Below the pieces are notes generated by a model that worked only from the letters and a program-made list of their open reading frames with translations, ran no database searches and was not told the origin of the DNA. The position numbers and the translations under genes are program-made. DNA of 64,000 bases, taken from NCBI RefSeq assembly GCF_004114615.1, contig NZ_CP035300.1, positions 310,001 to 374,000 on the forward strand. Direction: 5' to 3'. This DNA is from Dyella sp. M7H15-1 (GTDB lineage: Bacteria > Pseudomonadota > Gammaproteobacteria > Xanthomonadales > Rhodanobacteraceae). This document shows positions 50,909 to 59,566 of this stretch, in pieces (position 1 is the first letter of the stretch; every line of letters begins with the position of its first letter).

Positions 50909-51874
50909 TCAGTTTTCGACACGTAAGCGTTCAAATAGGCTCACTTGGTGAACGTCCATCATGTCCAAGCTTTCGATGTTGAAGTTGATGAAGTACTGCT
51001 GCTGTGATTCGGGAGCCGCTGCGTATTTGGGGTTGGGGACGACTTCCGGCGCGCCGTACACAAACAGGATGCAGTAGCCGCTGTCCTCTTTGACGGCCTT
51101 TTCAAGTCTTGTGGTAATGCGCTTCTTGTACGGGCACGATTCGATGATGTCATCACGCAGCAACAGAGAAGGGCTGTAAGCGGCGCCTTCTACCAGCATC
51201 TTGCTACTGAACGCCATGCGATATCCAAACTCTAGGCGGCGGGCACGTGCCTTTCCCCAATAGACGAGTTGCACCCCCGCATACCTGCTGGCGTCCTGAT
51301 TGAAAATGCCCTTGAATAACTGCCCGTAGGCCAGCGTTTGCTGCACAAGCTGCACGCTTTCATCGTATAAACGCCCTTCATCGCGCAGGTGAAGCCAGCG
51401 CGATACTAGATTGCTGACCGCGTAGTGATGTCGGCGCCGGCTGCCGGACACTCCGGACGATGCCTCGGTGCGTGATCCCGCTGCGCCAGAGCTGCTGGTG
51501 CGGCTCAATGTTCTTTCCGTCGTGCGCACGACGAAATGGTCCTTGGGTCTGGCTGTATGAAATACGTCAGGTATGGCGGGGTTAAGGCTGGATGTCGGGT
51601 TGCCCTCTCTTGTCGAGCCGCTGCTGGTGGATGGCGCTTTGATATCGAATCGGCAGTCCTCGATATGGTCGCCATAGGGTCGATAATGCGGCTGGACCTT
51701 CAAGTCCTGTTCCGACGCATCCAAGTTGGCGCAGGTCACTTGTGCCGCGCAGCCGTCGCCGGGGCACCGAAAAGCGCGCTTATCATCGATGATCCCAGCC
51801 CAAAACAGCTCATAAGCCCGTTCGGCGCTGATGATCTCCCCAAACTGCATGCTGAAAGCTTCCTCAAGCCTCAT
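50909..51874 (-). CDS. Cargo protein with CoiA-like zinc motif, next to attR
   Basis: The start is set by GGAGG eight bases before ATG at 51874 (MRLEEAFSMQFGEIIS); an 18-codon longer frame lacks one. The N-terminal part has RCPGDGCAAQVTC, then QPHYRPYGDHIEDC, the same order of cysteines and histidines as the N-terminal zinc region of CoiA-like proteins. A serine-rich linker (about 80-150) and a C-terminal alpha/beta domain of unknown type follow. It lies in the place of P2 ogr, a hotspot for defence or conversion genes, so an anti-phage role is possible but unproven. Confidence 0.6.
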   Translation of the reverse strand: MRLEEAFSMQFGEIISAERAYELFWAGIIDDKRAFRCPGDGCAAQVTCANLDASEQDLKVQPHYRPYGDHIEDCRFDIKAPSTSSGSTREGNPTSSLNPAIPDVFHTARPKDHFVVRTTERTLSRTSSSGAAGSRTEASSGVSGSRRRHHYAVSNLVSRWLHLRDEGRLYDESVQLVQQTLAYGQLFKGIFNQDASRYAGVQLVYWGKARARRLEFGYRMAFSSKMLVEGAAYSPSLLLRDDIIESCPYKKRITTRLEKAVKEDSGYCILFVYGAPEVVPNPKYAAAPESQQQYFINFNIESLDMMDVHQVSLFERLRVEN

Positions 51875-52222
51875 CCTCTTGACCCTCCACCTGTCTATGT
51901 TGGACAGCTTGCCAGTGCCTCGCCACAAACACTCTCCCCAGCAGCGGCCACGCCGTCATCCCTCACCCCCGCACCGTGTCAGAATTCCACGGGTCCTTCC
52001 CAAAGGGGAGGGGCATGCGGGGGCCGTGACACCGCACCGTTTCAAGTGTGCGTGGCCGGTTGAAGTGGACTTTATTATTACTTCTGACTATTCATCTCCT
52101 GCAGGGCGGCTTTCACCCCGTAAAAATGGTGCCTAACTCTTTGATTGGATGATGCCCAAAGGCGCGTTTTTCCGTAAAAATAACGCGCGTAACTCTATGA
52201 ATTGCCGCCAAAGTCTAACTAA
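51875..52222. other. Right end of the prophage, non-coding
   Basis: No convincing gene lies here. It carries the upstream region of the cargo gene and two spaced copies of a longer direct repeat (CCGTAAAAAT followed about 10-12 bases later by TAACTCT, 52118 and 52172), which may be integrase or host-factor binding sites. Confidence 0.5.
52118..52181. promoter_or_regulatory. Possible integrase arm-type sites, right end
   Basis: CCGTAAAAAT occurs at 52118-52127 and 52172-52181, each followed by a TAACTCT block. The core CCGTAAAA also occurs twice next to attL. The pattern fits arm-type sites used for prophage excision. Confidence 0.5.
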
Positions 52223-52269
52223 CTTGTAAGCGGTAGGTCGTCTGTTCGAGTCAGACTGTCGGCACCAGT
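52223..52269 (+). repeat. attR core (47-bp direct repeat, remnant 3' end of tRNA-Thr)
   Basis: The sequence is identical to 12676-12722. It is the original host 3' half of tRNA-Thr, now separated from its 5' half by the prophage; it is not a functional tRNA. Confidence 0.95.
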
Positions 52270-52275
52270 ATTTCC

Positions 52276-52303
52276 AAAAAGCCCGCTGCAAAGCGGGCTT
52301 TTT
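52276..52303 (+). terminator. Displaced terminator of the tRNA-Thr gene
   Basis: AAAAAGCCCGC/GCGGGCTTTTT forms an 11-bp stem with loop TGCAAA and a T5 tract, a strong rho-independent terminator. It starts 7 bp after attR and was the original terminator of the tRNA before integration. Confidence 0.9.
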
Positions 52304-52415
52304 GCTGCTGATGGCCCGCTGGAAGGGTGCTGAATGGCCTCCTGCAAACGTGCCGATGGCGCTGTCGAGCAGCTAAACTTGGGGTTCTGAGTAGGAAAAA
52401 TACGAGAAAAGCGGT

Positions 52416-53339
52416 ATGAACAAGCAGGTGATTGCATTGGTCGGCGTGCCGACCGATATCGGCGCCGGGCACCGTGGCGCCTCGATGGGACCGGAAGCCT
52501 TGCGTGTGGCACAGCTTGGGGAGAAGCTGCGCCGTCGGGGTCTGGAGGTGATCGATCGCGGCAATCTGCATGGTCCGATGAATCCCTGGCTACCGCCTGA
52601 AAACGGTTATCGGCACCTATCTGAAGTGATCGCCTGGAACACGGCCGTGCACGTGGCCATCCGCCACGAACTGCAGGCCGATCGCTTGCCGATCATGCTG
52701 GGTGGTGACCATTGCTTGGCCATTGGTTCGATCAGCGCCGTGGCGCGCCATTGCCGCGAGCAGGGTCGTAAGCTACGCGTGTTGTGGTTGGATGCACACG
52801 CCGATTTCAACACCTCGCAGGTCACGCCTTCGGGCAATATCCACGGCATGCCGGTCGCTTGCCTTTGCGGCAACGGACCGCGTGAGCTGGTGGAGATTGG
52901 CAAGCGTGTGCCGGCCACCACGCCGGACGTGTTTCGCCAAATCGGTATCCGCTCGGTTGATGAAGGCGAAAAGCGGCTGGTGCGTGAGGCACAGGTGGAT
53001 ATTTACGATATGCGCCACATCGACGAGGTGGGCATGAAACGGACGATGGAAGAGGCGCTCGACGGCCTCGACGCCGATACCCATCTGCACGTGAGCTTCG
53101 ACGTCGATTTCCTCGATCCCTCCATCGCTCCAGGTGTCGGCACCACCGTGCGTGGCGGCCCGACCTATCGTGAAGCGCAGCTTTGCATGGAAATGATGGC
53201 TGACACGGGGCGATTGGGTTCACTGGATATCGTCGAGCTGAACCCCGCTTACGACAAGCGCAACCAGACCGCGAAGCTGGCGGTCGAGCTGGTCGAATCG
53301 CTGTTTGGCAAGTCCACGCTGATGCGCGGACCGGATTGA
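52416..53339 (+). CDS. rocF: Arginase
   Basis: The 307-residue enzyme splits arginine to ornithine and urea. Manganese ligands are visible in GGDHC (96-100), DAHADFNT (126-133) and SFDVDFLDP. The substrate loop SGNIHGMPVA is present, and VGVPTDIGAGHRGASMGP is the arginase start. No other arginine-degradation gene is adjacent. Confidence 0.93.
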   Translation: MNKQVIALVGVPTDIGAGHRGASMGPEALRVAQLGEKLRRRGLEVIDRGNLHGPMNPWLPPENGYRHLSEVIAWNTAVHVAIRHELQADRLPIMLGGDHCLAIGSISAVARHCREQGRKLRVLWLDAHADFNTSQVTPSGNIHGMPVACLCGNGPRELVEIGKRVPATTPDVFRQIGIRSVDEGEKRLVREAQVDIYDMRHIDEVGMKRTMEEALDGLDADTHLHVSFDVDFLDPSIAPGVGTTVRGGPTYREAQLCMEMMADTGRLGSLDIVELNPAYDKRNQTAKLAVELVESLFGKSTLMRGPD

Positions 53340-53453
53340 AGTTGTAAAACGCTGATCACTTCGAAGATGCTTTACTCGTACACTGCTTGAATCGATGTCC
53401 GCGCGACGCTTGCGCGGACGTGTCATCTTCTTCGGCAGGAGCCTACTCCGCGC

Positions 53454-54827
53454 ATGCAAACACGCGTCCTTACAGGTATCACCACGACCGGTACGCCGCA
53501 TCTTGGTAATTATGTCGGTGCGATTCGGCCGGCGATTGCAGCAAGCCGCCGTGCGGATGTCGATGCCTTCTTCTTCATGGCCGACTATCACGCACTGATC
53601 AAGAGTGATGATCCGGCCCGCATCGAACGCTCGCGCCTGGAAATTGCCGCCACCTGGTTGGCTGCCGGGCTGGATCCGAACAAGGTCACCTTCTACCTGC
53701 AATCGGATATTCCGGAAATTCCTGAGCTCGCATGGATGCTGACCTGCGTCACGGCCAAGGGCCTGCTCAACCGCGCACATGCCTACAAGGCAGCGGTAGA
53801 CAAGAACAGCGAAGAAGGGCAAGACCCGGATGCGGGTATAACGGCCGGCCTCTACATGTACCCGGTGCTGATGGCAGCCGACATCCTGGCGTTCAACGCG
53901 CAGCAGGTGCCGGTGGGCCGCGATCAGATCCAGCACATCGAAATGGCGCGCGATATCGCCCAGCGCTTCAATCATATTTATGGGCGTGAATTCTTCGTGC
54001 TGCCTGAGGTGTTGATCGAGGAGCAAGTGGCGACACTGCCGGGCCTGGATGGTCGCAAGATGTCCAAGAGTTACGACAACACCATTCCGCTGTTTTCCGG
54101 TGGGGTCAGGCAATTGCGCGAAACCATCATGCGTATCGTCACGGATTCGCGCGTGCCGGGTGAGCCGAAGGATCCAGACAGTTCCTCGCTCTTCACCATT
54201 TTTCGCGCCTTCGCCAGCGAGGCAGAGAGTACCGCGTTCCGTCTTGCGCTTGAGGAAGGCATCGGTTGGGGTGAAGCCAAGCAAGTGCTGTATGAACGTA
54301 TCGAAGCGGACGTGGCGCCGATGCGCGAACGTTACGAGAGCCTGATTGCACGCCCTGCCACCATTGAGGAAATCTTGCGTGACGGTGCACGCAAGGCACG
54401 TGCCATCGCCGCGTCGAAGCTGTCCGAACTGCGTGAGGCGATCGGCTTGCGCGCAATGTCCTCGGTTACCGTGAATACGGGCAAGGCAAGGCAGGCTTCG
54501 AAAGCGGTGAAGTCACCGCGTTTTGCTAGCTTCCGCGATACGGATGGCAGCTTCCGTTTCCGCCTATTCTCTTCCGATGGCGACGAGTTGCTGCTGTCCA
54601 AATCTTTCCAGGATCCCAAGGCTGCTGGCGCTGTGCAGAAGAAGCTGAAAACGCTGGGAGGCACAGCCGCCACTTTGCACGCTCTGCCGCTTTCGCTAGT
54701 GCTGGAACTGGATGGCGAACCCGTTGCCAATACCCCGGACTACGTGGACGAGCCGACCCGCGACCATGCTCTTCAATACTTGCGGGGAGCGCTGGACGTA
54801 CTTGCCGCACAGGAGAGTGAATACTAG
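53454..54827 (+). CDS. trpS: Tryptophanyl-tRNA synthetase with C-terminal extension
   Basis: Residues 1-335 are a class I synthetase with the HIGH-like motif TGTPHLGNYVG and the KMSKS motif (RKMSKSYDN). Residues 355-457 form an added domain: SFRDTDGSFRFRLFSSDGDELL resembles YegP/DUF1508-type repeats. Extended TrpS of this kind is typical of Xanthomonadales. It charges tRNA-Trp. Confidence 0.94.
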   Translation: MQTRVLTGITTTGTPHLGNYVGAIRPAIAASRRADVDAFFFMADYHALIKSDDPARIERSRLEIAATWLAAGLDPNKVTFYLQSDIPEIPELAWMLTCVTAKGLLNRAHAYKAAVDKNSEEGQDPDAGITAGLYMYPVLMAADILAFNAQQVPVGRDQIQHIEMARDIAQRFNHIYGREFFVLPEVLIEEQVATLPGLDGRKMSKSYDNTIPLFSGGVRQLRETIMRIVTDSRVPGEPKDPDSSSLFTIFRAFASEAESTAFRLALEEGIGWGEAKQVLYERIEADVAPMRERYESLIARPATIEEILRDGARKARAIAASKLSELREAIGLRAMSSVTVNTGKARQASKAVKSPRFASFRDTDGSFRFRLFSSDGDELLLSKSFQDPKAAGAVQKKLKTLGGTAATLHALPLSLVLELDGEPVANTPDYVDEPTRDHALQYLRGALDVLAAQESEY

Positions 54828-54898
54828 AACTGCATGCGCAGAAAATGAATTGCGCGCATGCAGGCGTATCGCGATCGATCCGTGCTCTGATTAAAAAA

Positions 54899-54924
54899 GC
54901 GATCGCCGATGCAGCGGCGATCGC
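54899..54924 (-). terminator. Terminator of the Spy-like gene
   Basis: GCGATCGCCG/CGGCGATCGC makes a 10-bp stem with loop ATGCAG; on the minus strand it is followed by TTTTTT. It ends transcription of the Spy-like gene. Confidence 0.85.
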
Positions 54925-54980
54925 CAAGCTCATTCAGGTTAGAACGTCCGCTAAGTGCGGCTAACCGTGAGGCTTCATGG

Positions 54981-55478
54981 TTATGACTGAGAGGAACGGG
55001 TTGACGACACCGGGTGCTGCGCCTTGAACTGCTGCCATTGCGCCTTGCGGGCCTGGAAAGCAGCCTTCTGAGCGATGTACTGGCTCTGCTGGGCATTAGT
55101 CAGCACTGTGGTGTAGATCTGGGTGGTCACCGAAGCACGTGCCGTGATACGGGCCTGGGTGAGGCTAGCTTCAGCCTGGGCCAGGCTGGCGGCGGCGGCC
55201 TGGTAGCCCGAGGAGTTCGGGGCCAAGGCTTCAAACGCTTGGCGCTGTTGGCGGACCGCCTGGAACTGCGGCTTCAACTGAGTGAAACTCTGCCGCACGA
55301 TCTGCTTGACCTGGGCCTTCTGGGCATCGGTCAGGTTCAGGCCGCGGAGTGCCATGAAACCGCCACCGTGATGGCCATGGAAGCCGGGGCCACCCTGTCC
55401 ACCCGGGCCGGCGAGTGCCAGCGTGGAGCAGCCAAGGGCTGCGGCCAGGATAATCGACAGGGTCATTGTCTTGCGCAT
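54981..55478 (-). CDS. Spy/CpxP-like periplasmic protein
   Basis: The 165-residue protein has a signal peptide (LSIILAAALGCSTLALAGP), a glycine/histidine-rich segment (GPGFHGHHGGG) that may bind metal, and two LTxxQ motifs (NLTDAQKAQ and VLTNAQQSQ) in a helical mature part. This is the Spy/CpxP family of periplasmic chaperones and envelope-stress sensors. It is divergent from a CpxR-like regulator, as in many Proteobacteria, so it is probably its target. Confidence 0.85.
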   Translation of the reverse strand: MRKTMTLSIILAAALGCSTLALAGPGGQGGPGFHGHHGGGFMALRGLNLTDAQKAQVKQIVRQSFTQLKPQFQAVRQQRQAFEALAPNSSGYQAAAASLAQAEASLTQARITARASVTTQIYTTVLTNAQQSQYIAQKAAFQARKAQWQQFKAQHPVSSTRSSQS

Positions 55479-55652
55479 ATCAAGCTCCTGCTTGTTGGGG
55501 GTTGTTGGTGACTATTGGATAGCATGGGCGCGTTTAAGATCTTTGCGGTCGTGTAAAGAAGGGTAAAGTCAAGCTTGCGCAAACACCTTGAAACCAATTG
55601 CAGCGGGTAATGAGATAGTAAGCACGTTCTTTTCCAAGGCTTGCTGCTGTCC

Positions 55653-56348
55653 ATGTCCCGAATCCTGATTGGCGATGACGACCGCGAACTGTGCGCGCTG
55701 CTTTCCGAATACCTGCGCCGTGAAGGCCTGAAGGTGGATGTGGTGCACAATGGCGAGGCCGTGCTGGCGCAATTGCGTGATCCGGCATTGCGCCCAGATC
55801 TATTGATTCTCGATGTGATGCTGCCCGGTCGCAGTGGTCTGGATACCTTGCGCGAGTTGCGTGCGCAGCATCGCTTGCCGGTGATCATGCTGTCCGGGCG
55901 TGGGGAACCGGTGGACCGCGTGGTGGGCTTGGAACTGGGCGCAGACGACTATCTCTCCAAACCCTGCTTGCCGCGTGAACTGCTGGCTCGTGTGCGTGCC
56001 CAGTTGCGCCGGCATACGATGGAAGGTGCGGGTGTGCTCACGGCAGGTGTGTTGCGTCTTCTGCCGGGTGAGCGTCGCGCCTATGCGGGCGAGCACGAGC
56101 TCAACCTCACCGGTGCCGAATTCGCACTGCTGCTGATGCTGGTGCAGCGCGCCGGGGAGGTCATCGACAAAACCTCGCTCACACGTGTGGCACTGGGACG
56201 TGAGCTGGAGCGCTTCGATCGCAGCATCGATGTGCATGTCAGCCGTCTGCGTCACAAGCTGGCGGAGGCATCGCCGCACTCACCGCGTATCGATTCCATC
56301 CGCGGGGCGGGCTACGTGCTGTTGTCCAACGGCGGAGGGCTGACATGA
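55653..56348 (+). CDS. CpxR-like response regulator
   Basis: The 231-residue OmpR-family protein has a receiver with D54 (LILDVMLPGRSG) and the N-terminal GDDD acid cluster, and a winged helix ending in RGAGYVLLS. The HTH part with LNLTGAEFALLLMLV and DVHVSRLRHKL resembles CpxR. It is divergent from the Spy-like gene and overlaps the kinase gene by 4 bp, so it forms an envelope-stress system. Confidence 0.85.
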   Translation: MSRILIGDDDRELCALLSEYLRREGLKVDVVHNGEAVLAQLRDPALRPDLLILDVMLPGRSGLDTLRELRAQHRLPVIMLSGRGEPVDRVVGLELGADDYLSKPCLPRELLARVRAQLRRHTMEGAGVLTAGVLRLLPGERRAYAGEHELNLTGAEFALLLMLVQRAGEVIDKTSLTRVALGRELERFDRSIDVHVSRLRHKLAEASPHSPRIDSIRGAGYVLLSNGGGLT

Positions 56349-57717
56349 ATTCGTTCAAGAGCCCCTTCCGAAGCCCACTTTTCTGGCATCTGTTGATCTT
56401 CTTTTGCATCGCCAATCTGCTGGTGTTGGTGCTGGGAAGCTGGTTGACCAGCCGATTCATCGCGTTTTCGGCGGAGCAGCGCATCGACTGGCCGGCCATT
56501 GCGCAGGCGGCTGAAAATGCTTACCACACAGGTGGCGCTGACGGTCTTGACGCCTGGGTGCAACAGCAGCATGCCGAAGGTATTGAAGCGACGCTCTACG
56601 AAAATGGTCTGCCATTGCGCGAGATCCACCTGCCTCCTGCGATACGCGAGGCCTTGCCAGGGTGGCTGGCGGCGGGGAACAGCATCGAACTAAATCCGAT
56701 GCATGGTTTCTACATCGCAGTGGAAGAAGTGAAAGAGCGTGACGGACAGGCACGGCAATTGGTCGCCATCAGCAGTTCACGTGCGCGCATTCCGCGTCAC
56801 ATGCGGGAAAAATCTTGCTTGGCGTGCAATTGGTGCTTTCGTTACTGCTGATCATTGCCATTGGTTGGTGGGTGGCGCGCAGTGTGTCGCGCCCCGTGGA
56901 GGCGATACGCGGCGCGACGCGCAAGATGGCCGCCGGTGAATTTGCGACGCGTGTCGACGAGCGCTGGAGCAGCGCGCATGACGAGCTGGGCCAGCTTGCT
57001 CGTGATTTCAATAGCATGGCCGAGCGCATCGAGGTCCTAGTTGCGCATGATCGTGGTGTGCTACAGGACCTTTCGCATGAGCTGCGTTCGCCACTGACGC
57101 GTCTGCACCTGCTTCTGGATCTCGCGCAGCACAGCCATGATCCCAAGGAGGCGGCGGCGCACTTCAAGCGGGCCGAGCGGGAGATCGCACGCATGGATCG
57201 TATGACCGCGGAAATGCTGGCGTTGTCGCGGCTTGAAGGCGATCTGCCTGGCATGGAACGGGAGTCAGTGGATTTAGTCAATCTTGCCCGGGAACGGTTG
57301 GATGCAGCACGCATCGAAGCCGAAGCAAGGAACGTACGGCTGCATTGGATCGACCATGGACCGGTGACGGTGTTGGGCAGTGGCATTTTGCTTGAGCGTG
57401 CGCTGGATAACGTGATCGCCAACGCGATCAAATTCAGTCCGGCGGGCGGCGATGTTGAAGTCAGAGTAGGTCATCATCGGGGACAGACCGAAATGCAAGT
57501 CCGCGATCACGGCCCTGGTGTTCCTGTCAACGAGCTGGAGTTGCTGTTCCGGCCTTTCTATCGCGGTACCAACGCCGTACATGCAAATGGCCACGGTTTG
57601 GGCCTGACCATCGTGCGGCGCGTCATGCACGTGCACGGTGGCGAAGTCAGCGCCAGGAATGGTGAAGGCGGTGGACTATGGGTCACCATGCGATTGTCGG
57701 GAAGCGTGACCTCGTAA
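56345..57717 (+). pseudogene. CpxA-like sensor histidine kinase interrupted by a -1 frameshift
   Basis: The first frame (56345-56851) encodes TM1 (residues 11-38) and the periplasmic sensor, then ends off-frame. A second frame, from about 56809 to 57717, encodes TM2 (LVLSLLLIIAIGWWVA), HAMP, HisKA (LSHELRSPLT) and the ATPase domain (NVIANAIKFSP, GHGLGLTIV). The join is at the A5 run 56808-56812; one extra A would restore a full 458-residue kinase. It may be a true loss of function, phase variation, programmed shift or sequence error. A TTG at 56815 could start a truncated kinase. Confidence 0.8.
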
Positions 57718-57973
57718 GAGACGTAGCCGGGCGGTGAACTATGAAATCGTCGCCAGGCTCGCGTACGTGATGCGGTGCATGCGGCGATATCTGTTGCCTC
57801 AATGTGCTGCAAAGCAGCGGTAATAGTACGAAATTATTAGCATGTAATGTAGGTGTTTCAGTACATCGAGTGCTGAGTTTTACTCATGCCCATCTCAGAA
57901 AACCTCGATTCATCCGAGCACCACAACAAAAGCAAAATCGGTATATCGATAGATGGCTGAGTGGTAGGAAGAG

Positions 57974-58495
57974 ATGAGCACGTCGGAAGGCAAGACGCTT
58001 TACATAGGTGAAGGATTCGAAGGTCCGGGCGTCAATCTCGCTCACATCAATGTGCTAATGGGGCCGCGCAATGGTCCGGTGGGCCAGGCATTTTCGACTG
58101 CGCTGGCGACCCCATCGGCAGGTCACGCACCGTTTGTCATCATCGCCAGGCCAGGGGTGCCGACTAAGCCGTTGACGCTGTATGTGAACAAAGCGCAGAT
58201 CGCCAACGACTTTCACGGCAATGCAACGTGGGGCGCTTCGCAGGCAGGCATCGCAAAGGCTGTAGCGGAATCGCTGGAAGAAGGCGTGTTGCCGCCGGAG
58301 GCTGAAAACGACTGGGTCGTCGTGTCGGCCAACTGGGTCAATCCTGCCTGTGACGATTTGGACGCGGTCTACGAAAACAATTACCACGCCTGCAAGAACG
58401 CCATCCGCGCAGCCATGCTCAGTTTGCCACATCGCGATGAGGTGTTCGCCGCTGCGGCTGACGTCAGCAATCCGTTCTATACACCGAAAGTCTGA
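57974..58495 (+). CDS. Formaldehyde-activating enzyme (Fae) homologue
   Basis: The 173-residue protein follows AGGAAGAG. It matches Fae almost throughout: GEGFEGPGVNLAHINVLMG with the catalytic histidine (H24), GPVGQAFSTALATP, PGVPTKPLTLYVNKA and TWGASQAGIAKAVAES, VSANWVNPACDD. Fae speeds the condensation of formaldehyde with tetrahydromethanopterin in methylotrophs. No methanopterin gene is in this window, and the operon partners are an aldo-keto reductase, an aldehyde dehydrogenase and a transporter, so it may act on a different aldehyde or acceptor. Confidence 0.87.
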   Translation: MSTSEGKTLYIGEGFEGPGVNLAHINVLMGPRNGPVGQAFSTALATPSAGHAPFVIIARPGVPTKPLTLYVNKAQIANDFHGNATWGASQAGIAKAVAESLEEGVLPPEAENDWVVVSANWVNPACDDLDAVYENNYHACKNAIRAAMLSLPHRDEVFAAAADVSNPFYTPKV

Positions 58496-58528
58496 ACGGC
58501 CGCACCCGACAGATCAGGAATCAATCGT

Positions 58529-59566
58529 ATGGAATATGTGCGTCTTGGCCAATCTGGCCTGAAAGTATCGCGTCTGTGCCTTGGCACCATGAACATGGGC
58601 ACGCCACGCTGGAAGCCGTGGATTTTCGATGAAGCGCAGAGCGAGCCGATTGTGCGTCATGCATTGGAAGCGGGCGTCAACTTCATCGATCTGGCGGATT
58701 TCTATTCCACGGGCGTGGGCGAAGAAGTAGTCGGTCGCATCCTCAATCGCCTGGTGCGTCGCGAGGAAGTCGTGATCACCACCAAGGTCGGCTACGACAT
58801 GGGCGCCTATCCCAATGCGGGTGGTCATTCGCGCAAGCACATCATGGACGGTATCCATGGCTCGCTGCAGCGCCTGGATATGGACTATGTCGATATCTAC
58901 ATGCTGCATTTCTTCGACGTGAACACGCCCGTTGAAGAAACCATGGGGGCGTTGGACGAGGTCGTCCGTTCCGGCAAGGCACGTTATATCGGCGTATCCA
59001 CCATGTACACCTGGCAGCTTGCCAAAATCATGCAGGTGTGCGAACGCAACGGCTGGCACAAGCCGGTCAACATGCAGCTCCAGCTCAATCTCGCCTACCG
59101 CGAGGAGGAGCGAGAGATGATTCCGTACTGCGCCGACCAAGGGATGGGTGTGTCGGTGTTCAGCCCGCTTGCGCGCGGATTGCTTACTGGCGATGCGAAG
59201 TCCACGCGCAACCAAACTGACTTCTTCACCTCTCAGATGTATGGCGACAAGGCCTCGCAGGAAATCGCTGCCTCGACGGCACGGGTCGCTGCGCGTCGCG
59301 GTGTATCTGCTGCTCAAGTAGCCCAGGCTTGGGTGCTGGGGCATTCGCATATCAACTGCATGCTGGTAGGCGCGGATAGCGCGGCGCAGTTCGACAGCGC
59401 ACTGGCTGCCCTCGAAATGCATCTGGATGGGGATGAGCTGCACGAGCTCGAACGCAACTACACACCCTGTGACTTGATCAACGACTACACCGCAGGTCGC
59501 CGCATTCCGCGCGAATCGCGCGATGCCATGGGTGTGTTCGCGGCTGTAAAAGGAAACGCTGCATGA
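58529..59566 (+). CDS. Aldo-keto reductase
   Basis: The 345-residue protein is a (beta/alpha)8 aldo-keto reductase with the catalytic tetrad D54, Y59, K86 and H127 (NFIDLADFYS, TTKVGYD, YMLHFFD). GVSTMYTWQLAKI and VGADSAAQFDSALAAL form the NADPH-binding end. It follows fae by 33 bp and overlaps the next gene by 4 bp. It would reduce an aldehyde or ketone, or run in reverse; substrate unknown. Confidence 0.9.
   Translation: MEYVRLGQSGLKVSRLCLGTMNMGTPRWKPWIFDEAQSEPIVRHALEAGVNFIDLADFYSTGVGEEVVGRILNRLVRREEVVITTKVGYDMGAYPNAGGHSRKHIMDGIHGSLQRLDMDYVDIYMLHFFDVNTPVEETMGALDEVVRSGKARYIGVSTMYTWQLAKIMQVCERNGWHKPVNMQLQLNLAYREEEREMIPYCADQGMGVSVFSPLARGLLTGDAKSTRNQTDFFTSQMYGDKASQEIAASTARVAARRGVSAAQVAQAWVLGHSHINCMLVGADSAAQFDSALAALEMHLDGDELHELERNYTPCDLINDYTAGRRIPRESRDAMGVFAAVKGNAA

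Larger units (their letters stand above)
12676..52269. mobile_element. Prophage integrated in tRNA-Thr (lambda-type head, P2-type contractile tail)
   Basis: The element is bounded by 47-bp attL and attR repeats and carries a tyrosine integrase, repressor/Cro switch, replication genes, lysis cassette, lambda/HK97-style head genes and a complete P2-like tail cluster with no broken structural gene. It appears intact and may be inducible. It would form a contractile-tailed (myovirus-like) particle. Cargo genes lie at the repressor end, inside the tail operon and next to attR. Confidence 0.95.

Noticed and set aside
52223-52269. Second tRNA-Thr gene
   Set aside because: Only the 3' half of the tRNA is present; no D-arm or 5' acceptor strand precedes it, so it is an attachment-site remnant.
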